A stretch of 64,000 bases of DNA from contig CM074128.1 in assembly GCA_037178625.1 (NCBI GenBank), positions 1,860,001 through 1,924,000 on the forward strand. The letters run 5' to 3'. Below the pieces are notes generated by a model that had not been told where the DNA came from, made no database searches, and was given only the letters and a program-made list of their open reading frames with translations. Positions 31,507 to 42,224 of this stretch are shown one piece after another. This stretch comes from Skeletonema tropicum (Eukaryota; Bacillariophyta; Thalassiosirophyceae; Thalassiosirales; Thalassiosiraceae). How positions within the stretch are numbered: position 1 is the stretch's first letter; the number at the start of each line of letters is the position of its first letter. Made by a program: the position numbers and the translations under genes.

Positions 31507-32074
31507 GTTGTTCACTACACTGATGACTGATTATGATTCTCTTGTGTAGTGGTTGCACTTGCAGTTGTACTACAACATTGCGCTCGTAACAAGCAGTAAG
31601 ATCGAGGGTACTGACATAAACATAACAGTAGTGTGTGAATGTTTGTGCGAAAATTGAAAGTGGCGAGTGGCGAATTGTCCAGGTCAACGAGACGATCCGA
31701 GCTCCCATTCTTGTCGCTGGTCTTGTCTCATCAAATCACGGTGGTTCAAGGCTACCGTTAGCGTCTTTTCAAAATTCCCATTTTTTCCAAAGTTACAACA
31801 AGTTGAACTTGATAATAGGTAAGTGTCTGTTTGTGTGGTAAATGACGACAGACGTTAAAGATCAAATTACACAACGCGTGAGCCGTTGTGAAAATCAGCG
31901 AGAGGAGTTTCCCGCACCGATGCTACTGAGAAAGTTGTTGGCGAGAAACATCAAAGCGTATCTTTCTCCAACCTCTACAATACTTATCTTGACACATGCC
32001 AAAGCAAAGTATATCTTTGCCACAATACTTACTACTACACACGAAGAACACTGCTCACTCATCTCTCATTCAAA
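31507..32074. other. Divergent promoter region
   Basis: 568 bp between the FYVE-RING gene and the coiled-coil gene, both transcribed outwards. Only short frames without domains are present. An extra upstream 5' exon of the FYVE gene cannot be excluded, since the first ATG is close to the ORF's start. Confidence 0.45.
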
Positions 32075-33175
32075 ATGGAATTGAAGGAAAACTATGATGT
32101 TAACAAGCCATTCTTCAAACGGGCTGGACGGGCAAAGAAGGCAGCACCTGCACATGCGCTAGAAATTGGAGGCTTTGTCGTCCAGACCCAAGCATCACAT
32201 TCTGATGAGATCAGCGAATTTAGTAACGATTTTGAGGAAAAGCAAAATAGTGGTTACAGCGAAGATGAAGACAGTGACGATGATATGACGAGTGGAGTCG
32301 AATCCGTGGTAGCTGTAGCTTCTAGGATCAAGAGGAGGATGGGTATGCCAGGGACGGCCGTCGAGAAGGCAAGGAGGCCGCTCCAGAAGCTGGTAGATCA
32401 AGAAGCTAATGGGAGGTCTACGAATCTTGAAGAGAAGAAGTTTCCTAAGCTACCGAAATCAGTAGCACTCAAACGTGAAGAAAATGGTATGAATGAGGAA
32501 GTTAGCCAGCTGCATTCAAGCTGTAGCCACCTGTCTGGATTGGACTTCCTCGGTGACGAGACATCAAGTGAAATTCAAGCTCTTGCTGATCAAGCTGATC
32601 TACTTGCACCTGCTCAACATCTAGCTAAAGATGCCCAAGTTAACAAGGCAGAAGAAATAGTGATGTTATTGCTAAAAGAGTTGTCGAAACAATCAGTGAT
32701 GGTGAGGGCACTTAATAGCCACAACGAAGATGCAATGAAAAAGATTTGTTTCTTTGAACAACTGGTGCGTGAGAAAGATCAAGAATTAGAAGATTGCAAG
32801 TATTACAATGAAATGAACGATTGCGCGAATAAGAAGATGTTGGACTTTGCTGGTGAAAGGTATGAGAAGCAGCTGAATGAGCAGAAGCAACGCGTTGCTA
32901 ATCTTGTCGCGATAATTCAGAGGCAACAAATTGGAGAAAGTGAATATGTGGACTCATTGATTCGTGAGAAGTGCTTACTTCAGAAAGAGTTACTGCTAGT
33001 GAAAAAGTATTTAGCAGAGGAGGCGTCGTCAGACAAACAGCACTTGAAACGAGTGAAGATTGCCATTGCGGCCATTGCCCTGGTTTCCGCTTGCGTTGGA
33101 TTTGCAGCTGGCCTTGATTCTTTTCTCTATGTTGCACCCTTTTATTTCCTGTTCGTGTTTTTCGTCGTTGTATAA
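32075..33175 (+). CDS. Coiled-coil protein with C-terminal membrane segments
   Basis: A single-exon 366-residue protein. Residues 1-125 are charged and likely unstructured, with acidic stretch EDEDSDDDM. From about 185 to 320 there is a long helical region with heptad-like spacing (EEIVMLLLKELSKQSVMVRAL, RYEKQLNEQKQRVANLVAII, REKCLLQKELLLVKKYL). The last 40 residues (IAIAAIALVSACVGFAAGL and FLYVAPFYFLFVFFVVV) form one or two membrane helices ending at the C-terminus, so it is probably tail-anchored with the coiled coil in the cytosol, as in golgin-like tethers. I do not recognise an ortholog. Confidence 0.6.
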   Translation: MELKENYDVNKPFFKRAGRAKKAAPAHALEIGGFVVQTQASHSDEISEFSNDFEEKQNSGYSEDEDSDDDMTSGVESVVAVASRIKRRMGMPGTAVEKARRPLQKLVDQEANGRSTNLEEKKFPKLPKSVALKREENGMNEEVSQLHSSCSHLSGLDFLGDETSSEIQALADQADLLAPAQHLAKDAQVNKAEEIVMLLLKELSKQSVMVRALNSHNEDAMKKICFFEQLVREKDQELEDCKYYNEMNDCANKKMLDFAGERYEKQLNEQKQRVANLVAIIQRQQIGESEYVDSLIREKCLLQKELLLVKKYLAEEASSDKQHLKRVKIAIAAIALVSACVGFAAGLDSFLYVAPFYFLFVFFVVV

Positions 33176-33306
33176 TTAAGGAGAAAGCTCTGTCGCTCAG
33201 TGGGTACAATAGTCTGTAGCTTAAGATCAAGTATAAATATTGTCAGGCTCATGAATCGGATGATAATGCTTCCTTCTTCACTTGTGAGTAGTTCTTATTC
33301 TCAATC

Positions 33307-34714
33307 CTACTTATCTGATCTGATTGATTCAAAATACTTGGTCAATTCATCTATATCAGACGAGCTTGGTTCAAGGTCTGCATTAGCTAATGAACTTCCA
33401 GAATTGCGACGACGGCTCGTGTTGAAGTTATCTTTCGCGCATACCTTGTCGACGGCACAATCAATACTCGCCATTAGGTCTGAAACACATGACTGGTTGT
33501 TACCGCGGTGTGCTGATCGAGTCATACAATCAGCAAATATTGGATGAAGTGCAGTTTTTAGTAGTAGCCCGCTTGACTGTTTCTCTATTGGGACGATATG
33601 GACAAATCCTGCTCTGGGCTTTCGTTTCAAAGAATCCTCGACTTTCTCACCAAATATTGCACAGAAGACATTGTTGTATCGATCTATGTTTGCTGAAAAC
33701 TTCCCGCTTCGTCCAATCGTTGAGAGTTGTCCACCTGGCCAGGTTATTGCCCAGTTAGGCAGTCGTTTCATTCGATTGCCAAATAAGCTGTCACTTGTTT
33801 GTTGCGTTATCAACTTCTTCGTCAAGTGTTCTGCATCGTCATAAGCCTTCCGTATAAACGAAGATTGACTGAACTTCAGCGCATCTCCGATACTTTTTGG
33901 TGGATAATCATTCGATCTCAGACTTGTATTCCATTCAGTCAAACCCATGGATTCTCCCCACGAGCAGGCATTGTTCTCGTACTTCCACCAGCTCACTGCT
34001 TGATCCAGAGGATTCCTCACACACGCAACCAGACTTGGTGGTATGCATTCTCCACTGCCACTATTCTCATTCTGATACGCACTTGCAATCAAATATGGGG
34101 TACTGGGACTTGTCAAGTATTGAGCACAGCCATCAAAGCAAAAGAATATGTTACCCAAGACACGTTCTTCCCACCATCTCGTGATCTTGAGTGGGAAAGC
34201 CATACGATAAAAGTACGGATCAACTATCCCCAAGTAGTGCCCAACAAAGTAGAAGGATTCTTTATGATCTAATTCAGGAAATGCCCAAGGACAAAATGGA
34301 GTATAACTCTTGATACGACGTATTCTTTTTTCATTCATCCCTCCACTTCTACGAGATATTGTTGATGATGATGATGCCTCCGCTACTGACACAAGATGAC
34401 CACATAGATTCGTCGTCCCACATCGTGTCTCACCTAGAACAATAACATCCGGTAACACTCGAAATGGAGCCGTGACAAACCTAAATAATATTTCCAATGG
34501 CCGCAACATTGATAAGTGTGTATTGAATGATTTGATTGCTGGATGAGCTTGTGGGAAGATGCATCCGTGTTTGTCTCTTTTTAGTATTGGTATTTTTCGA
34601 TTGAAGATTGTTTGGATAGAGTGTCTGTAGAGCAGCACGATGAATATGTATCCAATAAGATTAAGGAATGCATTGATTGCCATGAGGTATATTGATAGCT
34701 GTAGAGGAATTCTG

Positions 34715-34759
<45 letters not shown>

Positions 34760-34959
34760 TCGAATCGATTTGAGTGTGAAATAATTACATGCACAGGAAT
34801 ATGTATGATCATTATCAATGTCAAGCGTGGCAGTGTCCTTCCACTTCTTGCAGATGGAATGATACCGTAGAAGGCCAGCTCTCGTAATGACAGTAGAATG
34901 CATCTGAAAAGACATCGAACACTGTGGAATCGGATTTTGAACGCAGACAACATGCTCAT
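33307..34959 (-). CDS. Membrane-anchored sulfotransferase
   Basis: A single-exon 550-residue protein from ATG 34959. A polyserine run (about 68-80) comes from a CTG/CAG-type microsatellite. A hydrophobic segment (LSIYLMAINAFLNLIGYIFIVLL, about 87-110) suits a Golgi signal-anchor. The PAPS-binding 5' loop is LGETRCGTTNLCGHL at about 180, and the 3'-phosphate-binding motif is VACVRNPLDQAVSWW at about 310. KESFYFVGHYLG lies between. Such enzymes transfer sulfate from PAPS to carbohydrate or lipid hydroxyls in the Golgi. The acceptor is unknown. It converges with the coiled-coil gene. Confidence 0.8.
34712..34759. repeat. CTG/CAG trinucleotide microsatellite inside the sulfotransferase
   Basis: About 16 triplets of CTG interrupted by TTG near both ends. 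In the coding (minus) frame it reads AGC and AAC-type codons and gives polyserine just before the membrane anchor; in another frame it would give polyglutamine. Length polymorphism is expected. Confidence 0.9.
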
Positions 34960-35516
34960 TTTTCACATGAGCATATACGTGGAGATGATTCACCAAAATT
35001 GATAACTGCTGACCACAGAGAGAAAACAGAGTGTTGATAGCGGCGTGTAGTATAGGCAGCGCTTGGGGATCCTCCTCCTCTCTTATTCTTGAAGATCGCT
35101 CAGCCAGAACATGGTAGGGCGTGGTCTGGGGTGGTGGTTAGTGATTGCATAGAGGTGATGGCTAGGCAATAGAGAAGATAGGTTCTTGGTTCTTGTGTAT
35201 TTATTGTAGTGCAAATGAAAAAGGATTTTTCATTTCTAGCAGTTCTAAGATCGTGATTCGAGTTAAAGCATCTTGAATTCCTGTCCGTGCTTGAATGGTT
35301 ACATTAACAACTCGTGACTCGATTTAAATGAACATCTTCTCGTAGTTTTCATTTTCATTTGCACACTACTAACATTCGATTTGTAACTCTCTCTTCAGCT
35401 TCAGGTGTAAATACTTCTATTATGCTGTCGTAGCGTAGCTGGAGCTGTTTATTGTTCACTCAATGTCAATGCGCTGCAAACATTACAACCCCGACGACCC
35501 ACTATAAACAGCAACA
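34960..35516. other. Divergent promoter region
   Basis: 557 bp between the sulfotransferase and the PIG-S-like gene. A TATA-like CTATAAA lies 15 bp before the start codon of the latter at 35502-35508. Nothing else is recognised. Confidence 0.4.
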
Positions 35517-37487
35517 ATGGCAGGCACAAGACTGGCAGTCCACTCAATCTTCGTCGTGCAGCTAATCTGCCTCGTGGCGGCATCTTTCTTGTACGCATCC
35601 ACCAAGCCATTCGATCCATCCTCCTCCGCGGAACCATTTATTTCCGATCAATCTGGCTGGAAGATATTAGTGGAGGATGTCTCCCCGGTACCATTGCATG
35701 ACAGTGTTTGGGAGTATATTCGGGATTATTTGGATGTGGCTGTAGGGGAGGTGAACAAGTTGCTGGGCATTATGGGAGGAGGGGAGGGACATGCAGTGTA
35801 TCATCATCGTGAGGCGGAGAGACGAACGAGTGTCTTTGTGCAACAGATGCGAGAACAAATCTCAAAGTTGCCATTGAAATACATCAACAATGATGATAAC
35901 AAGTCGGTGGTCTTACCACAGTTGAAAATGAATTTTCACATGCCAATGAGTGCAGATGACAAAATAATTAGCAAGGTTGCTTCAGAGCTGGAGGGAGCAA
36001 TGAGAGATCATTCAACAACGCAACCATCTCATGGAATTATGTTGGCAACATCTAATGCTTCGAACGAAAAGAAGGCTTTGGAAGGAGATCCCATATCTTG
36101 CGAGGAATGGGTATTACCCGAAACAACGGCACAACCCCATCGAAATAGTCGCAAACTAAGGCTTCCTAACATTTATCTCTTGACTGGATGCAAGGAAGCA
36201 AGTGTCGACGTGCTAGACAGCGATGCCATTGTAATTCGCGTGACGCATACAGACAATGACATCAACGGATTAGAGCAGTATCTTCAAGCAGAAATAGCAC
36301 CTGTGTTATTGAAGATTGTATACCCAACGATAACTGCACAGAAACAGATACATCGAATCGAAAGTGTATTTGTTCAACTTATTGATGAAGATCCATCTTC
36401 GCATGGAGAAGGAGACTCCAAGGTTCATTTTGATTTGTTGGGTAAGGCACTGTCTTCGTCTCTAAAATCAACGATTAGTCCCATGATAAATGATCTATCC
36501 TTCATTTATGGAGGGAATGTTGAACTCCTCGACGACACAATATTTTGGAAGGATGCAATTGATTTGTCATCTGCCCCATCCGCCTATCTGTCACTTTCCA
36601 ATGATGTCATTGAAATAGAGGTAGGACGAGAGGCAGTGAAGGAACAAAGCGCTGAGATCGAGGCAGAATCATCAGAGACTGGAGAGAACGAATCTGTGTC
36701 GAAAAAGTTTGTAACAACAGAACAAATGTCCAAATTTATCCAAAGATATTCTTCACCAAATGAGGGACTTGAGTGGTTTTTGTTTTCCCCTTCAAAAGAT
36801 CACTCACCATTGTCAATGCGCGACAGAAAGAGTGGGGACATTGGACATTCGATTATTCTTTCCGGTTCAAAGCCAACTGGTGTGTCTCTTGTTCAAATAG
36901 ATGATGATGACAAATACATCAATTCTCTGTCTCATTCATTGGTTTATTTAGCAGGATACATTCGAGAGTTGAATGGATTGCAATCCCAGTTTGCGATGGA
37001 GGCTTGTGCTGCTTATTCATCATTAATGACACCAGTGAACTGTATTGTTGGAAGTAAGCAGCGACAATCAATATCATTCTGGGAGCTTGAGTCGATTGCT
37101 CAAAGGCACTGGTACTCTGTACTACAGCAGGTTCTACATGAAATAGATGCAGTCATGTCTCTGCTACATGAGCACGGCAGCACACTTGCTCTACCAGAGC
37201 ATGTTGCCAAGAAGGTAAACACAGCTACACATCTTCTGCGTGAATCAATTTCGTTCGTTGAGAATGGCTTTCCAGCTGTGTACGCAACATCAGTTCTTTA
37301 CGGAGCATTGACAACGATTGAATCAGTCCAAGCTGATGCTGACTTGTTTGAGCTATCCTACTTTGCGCTAGATCACTACCTCGCCGTATTTAGCCCATTA
37401 GTTCTTCCGCTGATTATGCCGATGATATTTGGATTGATCAAAGAGGTCAAAAGGTATAATGAGCTCACGACAAAGAAGCAGGCTTAG
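35517..37487 (+). CDS. PIGS: PIG-S-like GPI transamidase subunit
   Basis: A single-exon 656-residue protein. Residues 9-27 form an N-terminal membrane helix after a short cytosolic start, followed by a large lumenal domain and a C-terminal helix (SYFALDHYLAVFSPLVLPLIMPMIFGLIKE, about 615-645) with a lysine-rich tail (KRYNELTTKKQA). This topology and the C-terminal AVFSPLVLPLI motif fit PIG-S/Gpi17, as do the segments EWFLFSPSKDHSPLSM and SYFALDH. PIG-S is part of the ER transamidase that attaches GPI anchors to proteins. Length is in the usual range. Similarity in the lumenal domain is weak by eye, so the call rests mainly on the C-terminus and topology. I have not seen introns. Confidence 0.65.
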   Translation: MAGTRLAVHSIFVVQLICLVAASFLYASTKPFDPSSSAEPFISDQSGWKILVEDVSPVPLHDSVWEYIRDYLDVAVGEVNKLLGIMGGGEGHAVYHHREAERRTSVFVQQMREQISKLPLKYINNDDNKSVVLPQLKMNFHMPMSADDKIISKVASELEGAMRDHSTTQPSHGIMLATSNASNEKKALEGDPISCEEWVLPETTAQPHRNSRKLRLPNIYLLTGCKEASVDVLDSDAIVIRVTHTDNDINGLEQYLQAEIAPVLLKIVYPTITAQKQIHRIESVFVQLIDEDPSSHGEGDSKVHFDLLGKALSSSLKSTISPMINDLSFIYGGNVELLDDTIFWKDAIDLSSAPSAYLSLSNDVIEIEVGREAVKEQSAEIEAESSETGENESVSKKFVTTEQMSKFIQRYSSPNEGLEWFLFSPSKDHSPLSMRDRKSGDIGHSIILSGSKPTGVSLVQIDDDDKYINSLSHSLVYLAGYIRELNGLQSQFAMEACAAYSSLMTPVNCIVGSKQRQSISFWELESIAQRHWYSVLQQVLHEIDAVMSLLHEHGSTLALPEHVAKKVNTATHLLRESISFVENGFPAVYATSVLYGALTTIESVQADADLFELSYFALDHYLAVFSPLVLPLIMPMIFGLIKEVKRYNELTTKKQA

Positions 37488-39573
37488 AGACACACACACA
37501 AAAATCAAATAAGACACGATTCATTACGAAACATATTTGTCTTTATATTTAAAGCAATTACGAATCCTACTATCTATCAGTGCTGCCGGACGACAAAAGT
37601 TGAACTCTCAGATCAGCTAAACCTCCTCTGGGCAGTGACAATGTGTAGCATCGCTTCTACGCACGCAATCCGTCTGTGCTAATGTTCTTGTTCTTGTATA
37701 GTATCGCCACCACTATCATGGATCACCAGAAAGCGGCTCATGCGCATATTGTCGATGATAGACACGATTTGGGAGAATGTGGTGCTGCGCCAGCCAGCCT
37801 GCACTAGCACTAGACCTCTCATATCAGCTACGTTCTTCTCACACTCACACCTCTGCTCCTCCTTTGCTATGAGTCTGAAAAGGTCTAATATACTTTGTCG
37901 AATGCGTTTTCTGTATTTTTATTTCCATTTAGTCATTTAGAAGCATACACGTATCTTTCAATTTAGTAGTTTCATTAGGAAGAACATTTGTCCTATATCT
38001 GAGAAGATGAAAAAGGCTGGCATCAATGGCAATGCAGAGCCCTCATCCCTCATTTACATGACATTTGTAAGAGTTTTGAATCCGAGCTTGATAATTTTTC
38101 TCCTGGTTCAATTGCCTCCAAACACCAGCAAGGTGAGTTACCAACCAAGCTTGAATCGTGATGTTTTTACCATTCACTCATGTTAAGTGTTCTACTTTTT
38201 TGTGCTCTTTTACTCTCGGCGTTTCATATGGTCATGGAAGAGCCAGTCTTCCATTGATACAAGGAGAACTGGCTCGGTGCCTTCTAGAAAGTTGTTTATT
38301 GTTGTTGGTGACGGCAAACTTGTGTTTGTGTCGATCTTTTCCCTTTAACACCGTAAGGACAAATTTCCTGAGATATTGAGGGTTATGCTCAAACCAAAAC
38401 CAGACCAGAGTTGCGGTTTCGCCTCGTTTGTATGAAGCAACTTGAAACTCAACATGGAGCAGAAATTGCTTTTTTACTACTTCAGTATCAACTTTCTTTT
38501 TCGACTGCATTTCTGATGCACGGCCGCACTACCATCAAGGGAATAACTGCTACCATCTTGATCTTGTGACTACTTCCTTTTCCTTATCATCATTTGATAT
38601 TTGATCAAATTGATTGAGAGAAGTGTGGCAATGCTTGTCGGATACAAAAACAAAAACAAAAACAAAAGGTGGAATGATAATCACAATAAAGTTCCGCGAT
38701 AGTCTCGGAAGAGAATGGCGCTGATGTAGTGGTAGTGGTGATGATGTTACTCGTCCAGCAGCAAACAGTTAGTGGCAACGGCGTGGAGGTGGAGACGTGC
38801 CGATTGACGAAGGTGACGGTGACGGATACTTTAGCGGTTTTGGACACAAACTGCCAAGCCCGATACAGATACCATACCATACCTCGCCGACTTCGGGCAG
38901 GAGCGAGGGCTGTTCTTCATCATGGATCATGGTGCATGGTGCATGGTGCAAGGTGCAGCAAGCGCACAACTGGATAAATGCCTATGGATTACTGGGTACT
39001 GTGTTGTACTCCTAGAGGTACCTTACTTTCTAATCTCTGCTCGCCTTTAACATACCTATGAATAGTAGAAGAAAGTAAGCATCAACCTTCTTCAACATGC
39101 GAAATGCGAAGCCTTATTTCAGTCAGGACTTCGCAGGCCAGGCTTCAGGGCTCTTCGCAAAATGATTCGTTCTGTCTGTCTCTCTATCTTATATAAGTAC
39201 TACTCCGCGTGAGAGAAATGTGAATTGAAGTTTTGCAGGTTGGAGAAAGCAACAAAGTTCTCTCAGTAAGATGCTGTTCGCGCACCATGTCAAAAAAGTA
39301 AAAAGTACTCCACTTCGAAGATTATCTACCAATACCAAAAATTTAGGAGAAAGAGACCAAAAGCATATCATCATCATTGTTTCGACCACATGATCATATA
39401 TGATCACACAATCGTGCTTCACGCTACTACGCGCACCCCCCTATTCACTCATCTTTTAGTTTCTATCCCCTTCCTCTTCATCTACCAATCACAAAGACGT
39501 CAGAGATCATGATATATTGTATCCTGATTCTGCCTCTACATCTAAATCTACCCTACTCTATGCATCATCTATC
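37488..39573. other. Gene-poor stretch with a lone satellite-like unit and simple repeats
   Basis: 2.1 kb. It includes a diverged copy of the satellite monomer of 42-45 kb at about 37625-37850, an (AAAAAC)n tract at 38644-38667, and a tandem CATGGTG heptamer at 38928-38955. Several ORFs of 60-90 codons overlap antisense without domains. No gene is supported. Confidence 0.55.
37625..37850 (+). repeat. Orphan, diverged satellite monomer
   Basis: It matches the array unit of 42.2-45.2 kb in order: GTAGCATCGCTTCTA, then GCAATCCGTCTGTGC, then AAGCGGCTCATGCGCATA, CACGATTTGGG, GTGGTGCTGC and AGACCTCTCATATCAGCTACG. Spacing is close to the array monomer but many bases differ. It lies 4.4 kb before the array. 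Confidence 0.7.
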
Positions 39574-41802
39574 ATGAAGTTCATGATTTTCTCTTCATTC
39601 CTACTCCTACTCGGAGATGCAGTTGAGGCTGGCAACACTACTGTTGCCGCTGTAGACGTTCCACAGCAACAGGAGCAGTGGATCGTCGGCGGCAAAGCTA
39701 CTGGAGGTCCGATAGATTACATGGTGGGCATTGGATTTGGATATGGTAACTCATCTCTTGATGTTCGGTGTGGTGGCTCTCTCATCGCACCAAGAATTGT
39801 GTTGACGGCAGCTCATTGCTTTCCCAAAAAGAACAAAGTGTTCGTCAACTTGTATGATGAAAACACTCCCGATGATGTCGAAGTTATCCATTTCGGAACC
39901 AACTATATCCTTCATCCAGATTTCGATATAATCGATCATGATATTGCATTGATACTTCTACCACATGACGTGAAGAATGCTGATACCATTCAGTATGCAC
40001 AACTCAATGAAGACATCAACGAACCAGAGGATGGTGACCCGTTGCGTGTGATTGGATGGGGCAGAACTTCAACAGAAGGAGATTATAGTGATATTCTCCT
40101 CGAGACTACCGTTGACTACATTCCAAACGACGTTTGTTCAGCCCTTTCCCTTTATGATTTTGATGTCACCGCTACTAATGGTATGATGTGTGCTACTAGA
40201 AGTGGGGCTGATACCTGCTCAGGGGACTCAGGAGGACCACTGATGCTTAAAGATGAAGATGCCACCAATCCTGTTCAGGTAGGCGTTGCATCCTGGGGCC
40301 GCGGTTGCGCTGAAGACCATCCTGGAGTATACGCTCGTGTGAGTTACTACGCTGATTGGATCAAAGAGCAGACATCGTGTGCTCTTAGTGGAGGGTTCTG
40401 CTATTGCTCGGCTTCAGAAAAATTATTGAGGGTAACTATCGTCGCAGATAAATATGAGGAAGAAATATCCTGGGCTGTAACCAATACCTGCGAATCTTCT
40501 TCGACTCCCGTTACCGTCATGTCTGGTGGTGGGCGATCTGTAGTGTTACCCTATCCAATATATTGCCAATTGTTGCTTCTCAGCCGCCACAGGGGTATAC
40601 TACCCTGTAAAGGTGCTTAAAATGCTGCTCTCGGTGAGCTGAGTTCGAATCCGTGCTGTATCTCATTTTTTATAAAACAAAATTGTTAGCCCCACTTCTA
40701 GCTGGGCTGGAGGGTTAACCCCAAAAAAAACTCGCCTTATCCAGTTTCCTTGGGTCTTTGGCTCCATACCACACATTCATCGCACCATGATTCGAAACTA
40801 ACTAAGATACACCCCGGATTTGAACTCAGCTCACTGAGAGGATTTCAGAACTGTGCTCACCTTTATCATAGCACCAATATTCGCTTAGAAGCAATCTGCT
40901 GGATAGGCTAACACTACAGATCGCCGGTGGTTTGGACTATGAAGACAAATACATGTGTGTCCCTGAAGGACAGTATCAGTTTATTATTGAGGTAAGAATA
41001 TGGAATATGTCATCTCTCTGCAGCTGCAGTATGTTCATTATCATTACATCTCTCTTTTTGACTTATTCCTCACGACTCACGAACGAACGAAACGACTTCG
41101 CAACTCATTCTCTTTGTCAATATGGTGAACCCTAACCCTAACCCTAACTTTTGCAAATATATTAACAGGACTCAGACGGAGACGGTATCTGCTGTACTTA
41201 TGGTAATGGTTCCTACCGTGTTCAATATGGAGATGAAGTAGCAACCGGTGGCGAATTTGGATCTACTGATACCCAACTGTTAGGGTTCTGCCCTTGCTCA
41301 GCTTCAGAAGAAATATTGAGGGTAACTATCGTCGCAGATAAATATGAGGAAGAAATATCCTGGGCTGTAACCAATACCTGCGAATCTTCTTCGACTCCCG
41401 TTACCGTCATGTCTGGTGGCGGTTTGGACTATGAAGACAAACACATGTGTGTCCCTGAAGGACAGTATCAGTTTATTATTGAGGTAAGAATATGAAATAT
41501 GTCATCTCTCTGCAGCTGCAGTATGTTCATTACACTCTCTTTTTGACTTATTCCTCACGACTCGCGAACGAAACGACTTCGACTCCGACTCCGACTCCGC
41601 GACTCTTCCTCTTTGTCTCTGTATGTGCTTGTGCTTTTGCACATATTAACAGGACTCTTTCGGAGACGGTATCTGCTGTAAATATGGTAATGGTTCCTAC
41701 CGTGTTCAATATGGAGATGAAGTAGCAACCGGTGGCGAATTCGGATCTACTGATACCCAACTGTTAGGGTCATGCACCATTCTTTCTCTTGTGGTGGCGT
41801 GA
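39574..41802 (+). CDS. Trypsin-like serine protease; C-terminal repeat domain interrupted by a TIR element
   Basis: ATG 39574 gives a signal peptide (MKFMIFSSFLLLLGDAVEA); an upstream in-frame TTG is not needed. The protease domain starts at IVGG (activation site) with catalytic His in LTAAHC, Asp in DHDIALILL and Ser in CSGDSGGP; the S1 pocket Asp precedes it (SGADTCSGDSGG). After it come two copies of a domain ending DSxGDGICC. In the first copy a 392-bp TIR element (40533-40924) inserts, adding 28 foreign codons and a stop at 40620. Beyond it the original frame resumes: exon to 40991, 177-nt intron, exon 41169-41483, 169-nt intron, exon 41653 to a stop at 41802. The active protease could still be made, truncated. 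Secretion is likely. Confidence 0.75.
40533..40924. mobile_element. 392-bp non-autonomous TIR element inserted in a protease exon
   Basis: Inverted ends start GCGATCTGTAGTGTTA and match over about 25 bp with one change. The undamaged paralogous unit reads GTCTGGTGGCGGTTTGG at the same place, proving insertion. GGTGG occurs on both sides (40528-40532 and 40926-40930), a possible 5-bp duplication with one extra C. The interior arms carry a second inverted pair around GAGCTGAGTTCGAATCC and its counterpart near 40815. No protein is encoded. Confidence 0.85.
41128..41148. repeat. Interstitial telomere-type repeat in an intron
   Basis: Three units of CCCTAA (TTAGGG on the other strand) in the first intron of the protease C-terminal unit. 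The otherwise similar second intron lacks it. Confidence 0.9.
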
Positions 41803-42224
41803 TGCCTGTCCGTCACCGAAGCTCCTCCGGTTTGTTTGCCTGCTTTCCAACATGGGCATTCTTCGTTGGAAAAGCATTGCTACTGATGTTTCAGTAGGGT
41901 ATTCAGATAGACATAGAGGGCCCAACAGACGTACAATAAAATTTCTGTTACATGGGGTATTCAATTAGACATAGTTAATTAGCTATTTTACCCACTTCCA
42001 ACCCTTTGACCAATGAGCAGCTCTGCTTGTGCAAACAGGGATGGATTTTAGTACTTGATTTTAAAAACCTGCAGTTGTTGGCACAATCAACACTTGTCTT
42101 GAAGTCTCTCTCTCTCATTTCTCTTGGGCTATAGAATAGGTTTCAAGGAACCAGCAAACAATAACAATAGCACCGTAGCATCCAACAAATAGCGAAACGA
42201 GGCAGCCCCAACCCCAAGATGTCT
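41803..42224. other. Intergenic with partial dispersed repeat
   Basis: 422 bp. Contains a partial dispersed-repeat copy (41917-41955) flanked by two copies of GGTATTCA-ATTAGACATAG (near 41898 and 41957). No gene seen. Confidence 0.5.
41917..41955 (+). repeat. Dispersed repeat, copy 2 (partial)
   Basis: Reads AGGGCCCAACAGACGTAC then AATAAAATTTCTGTTACATG, matching copies at 29236-29285 and 47800-47837 with small changes. Confidence 0.6.

Larger units (their letters stand above)
40393..41768 (+). repeat. Tandem duplication of the protease C-terminal domain, exon plus intron
   Basis: Unit 1 (40393-41283, including the inserted element) and unit 2 (41284-41768) are nearly identical in coding parts and in the intron ends (GTAAGAATATG to CATATTAACAG). 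Without the element, unit 1 is about 499 bp and unit 2 about 485 bp. The duplication therefore included intron DNA and is recent. Confidence 0.85.

Noticed and set aside
40620..40670. tRNA gene at the GTTCGAATCC motif
   Set aside because: The T-arm stem does not pair and no acceptor or anticodon arm is found; it is at best a relic.
41128..41148. True telomere end
   Set aside because: Only three units, inside an intron and with genes on both sides.
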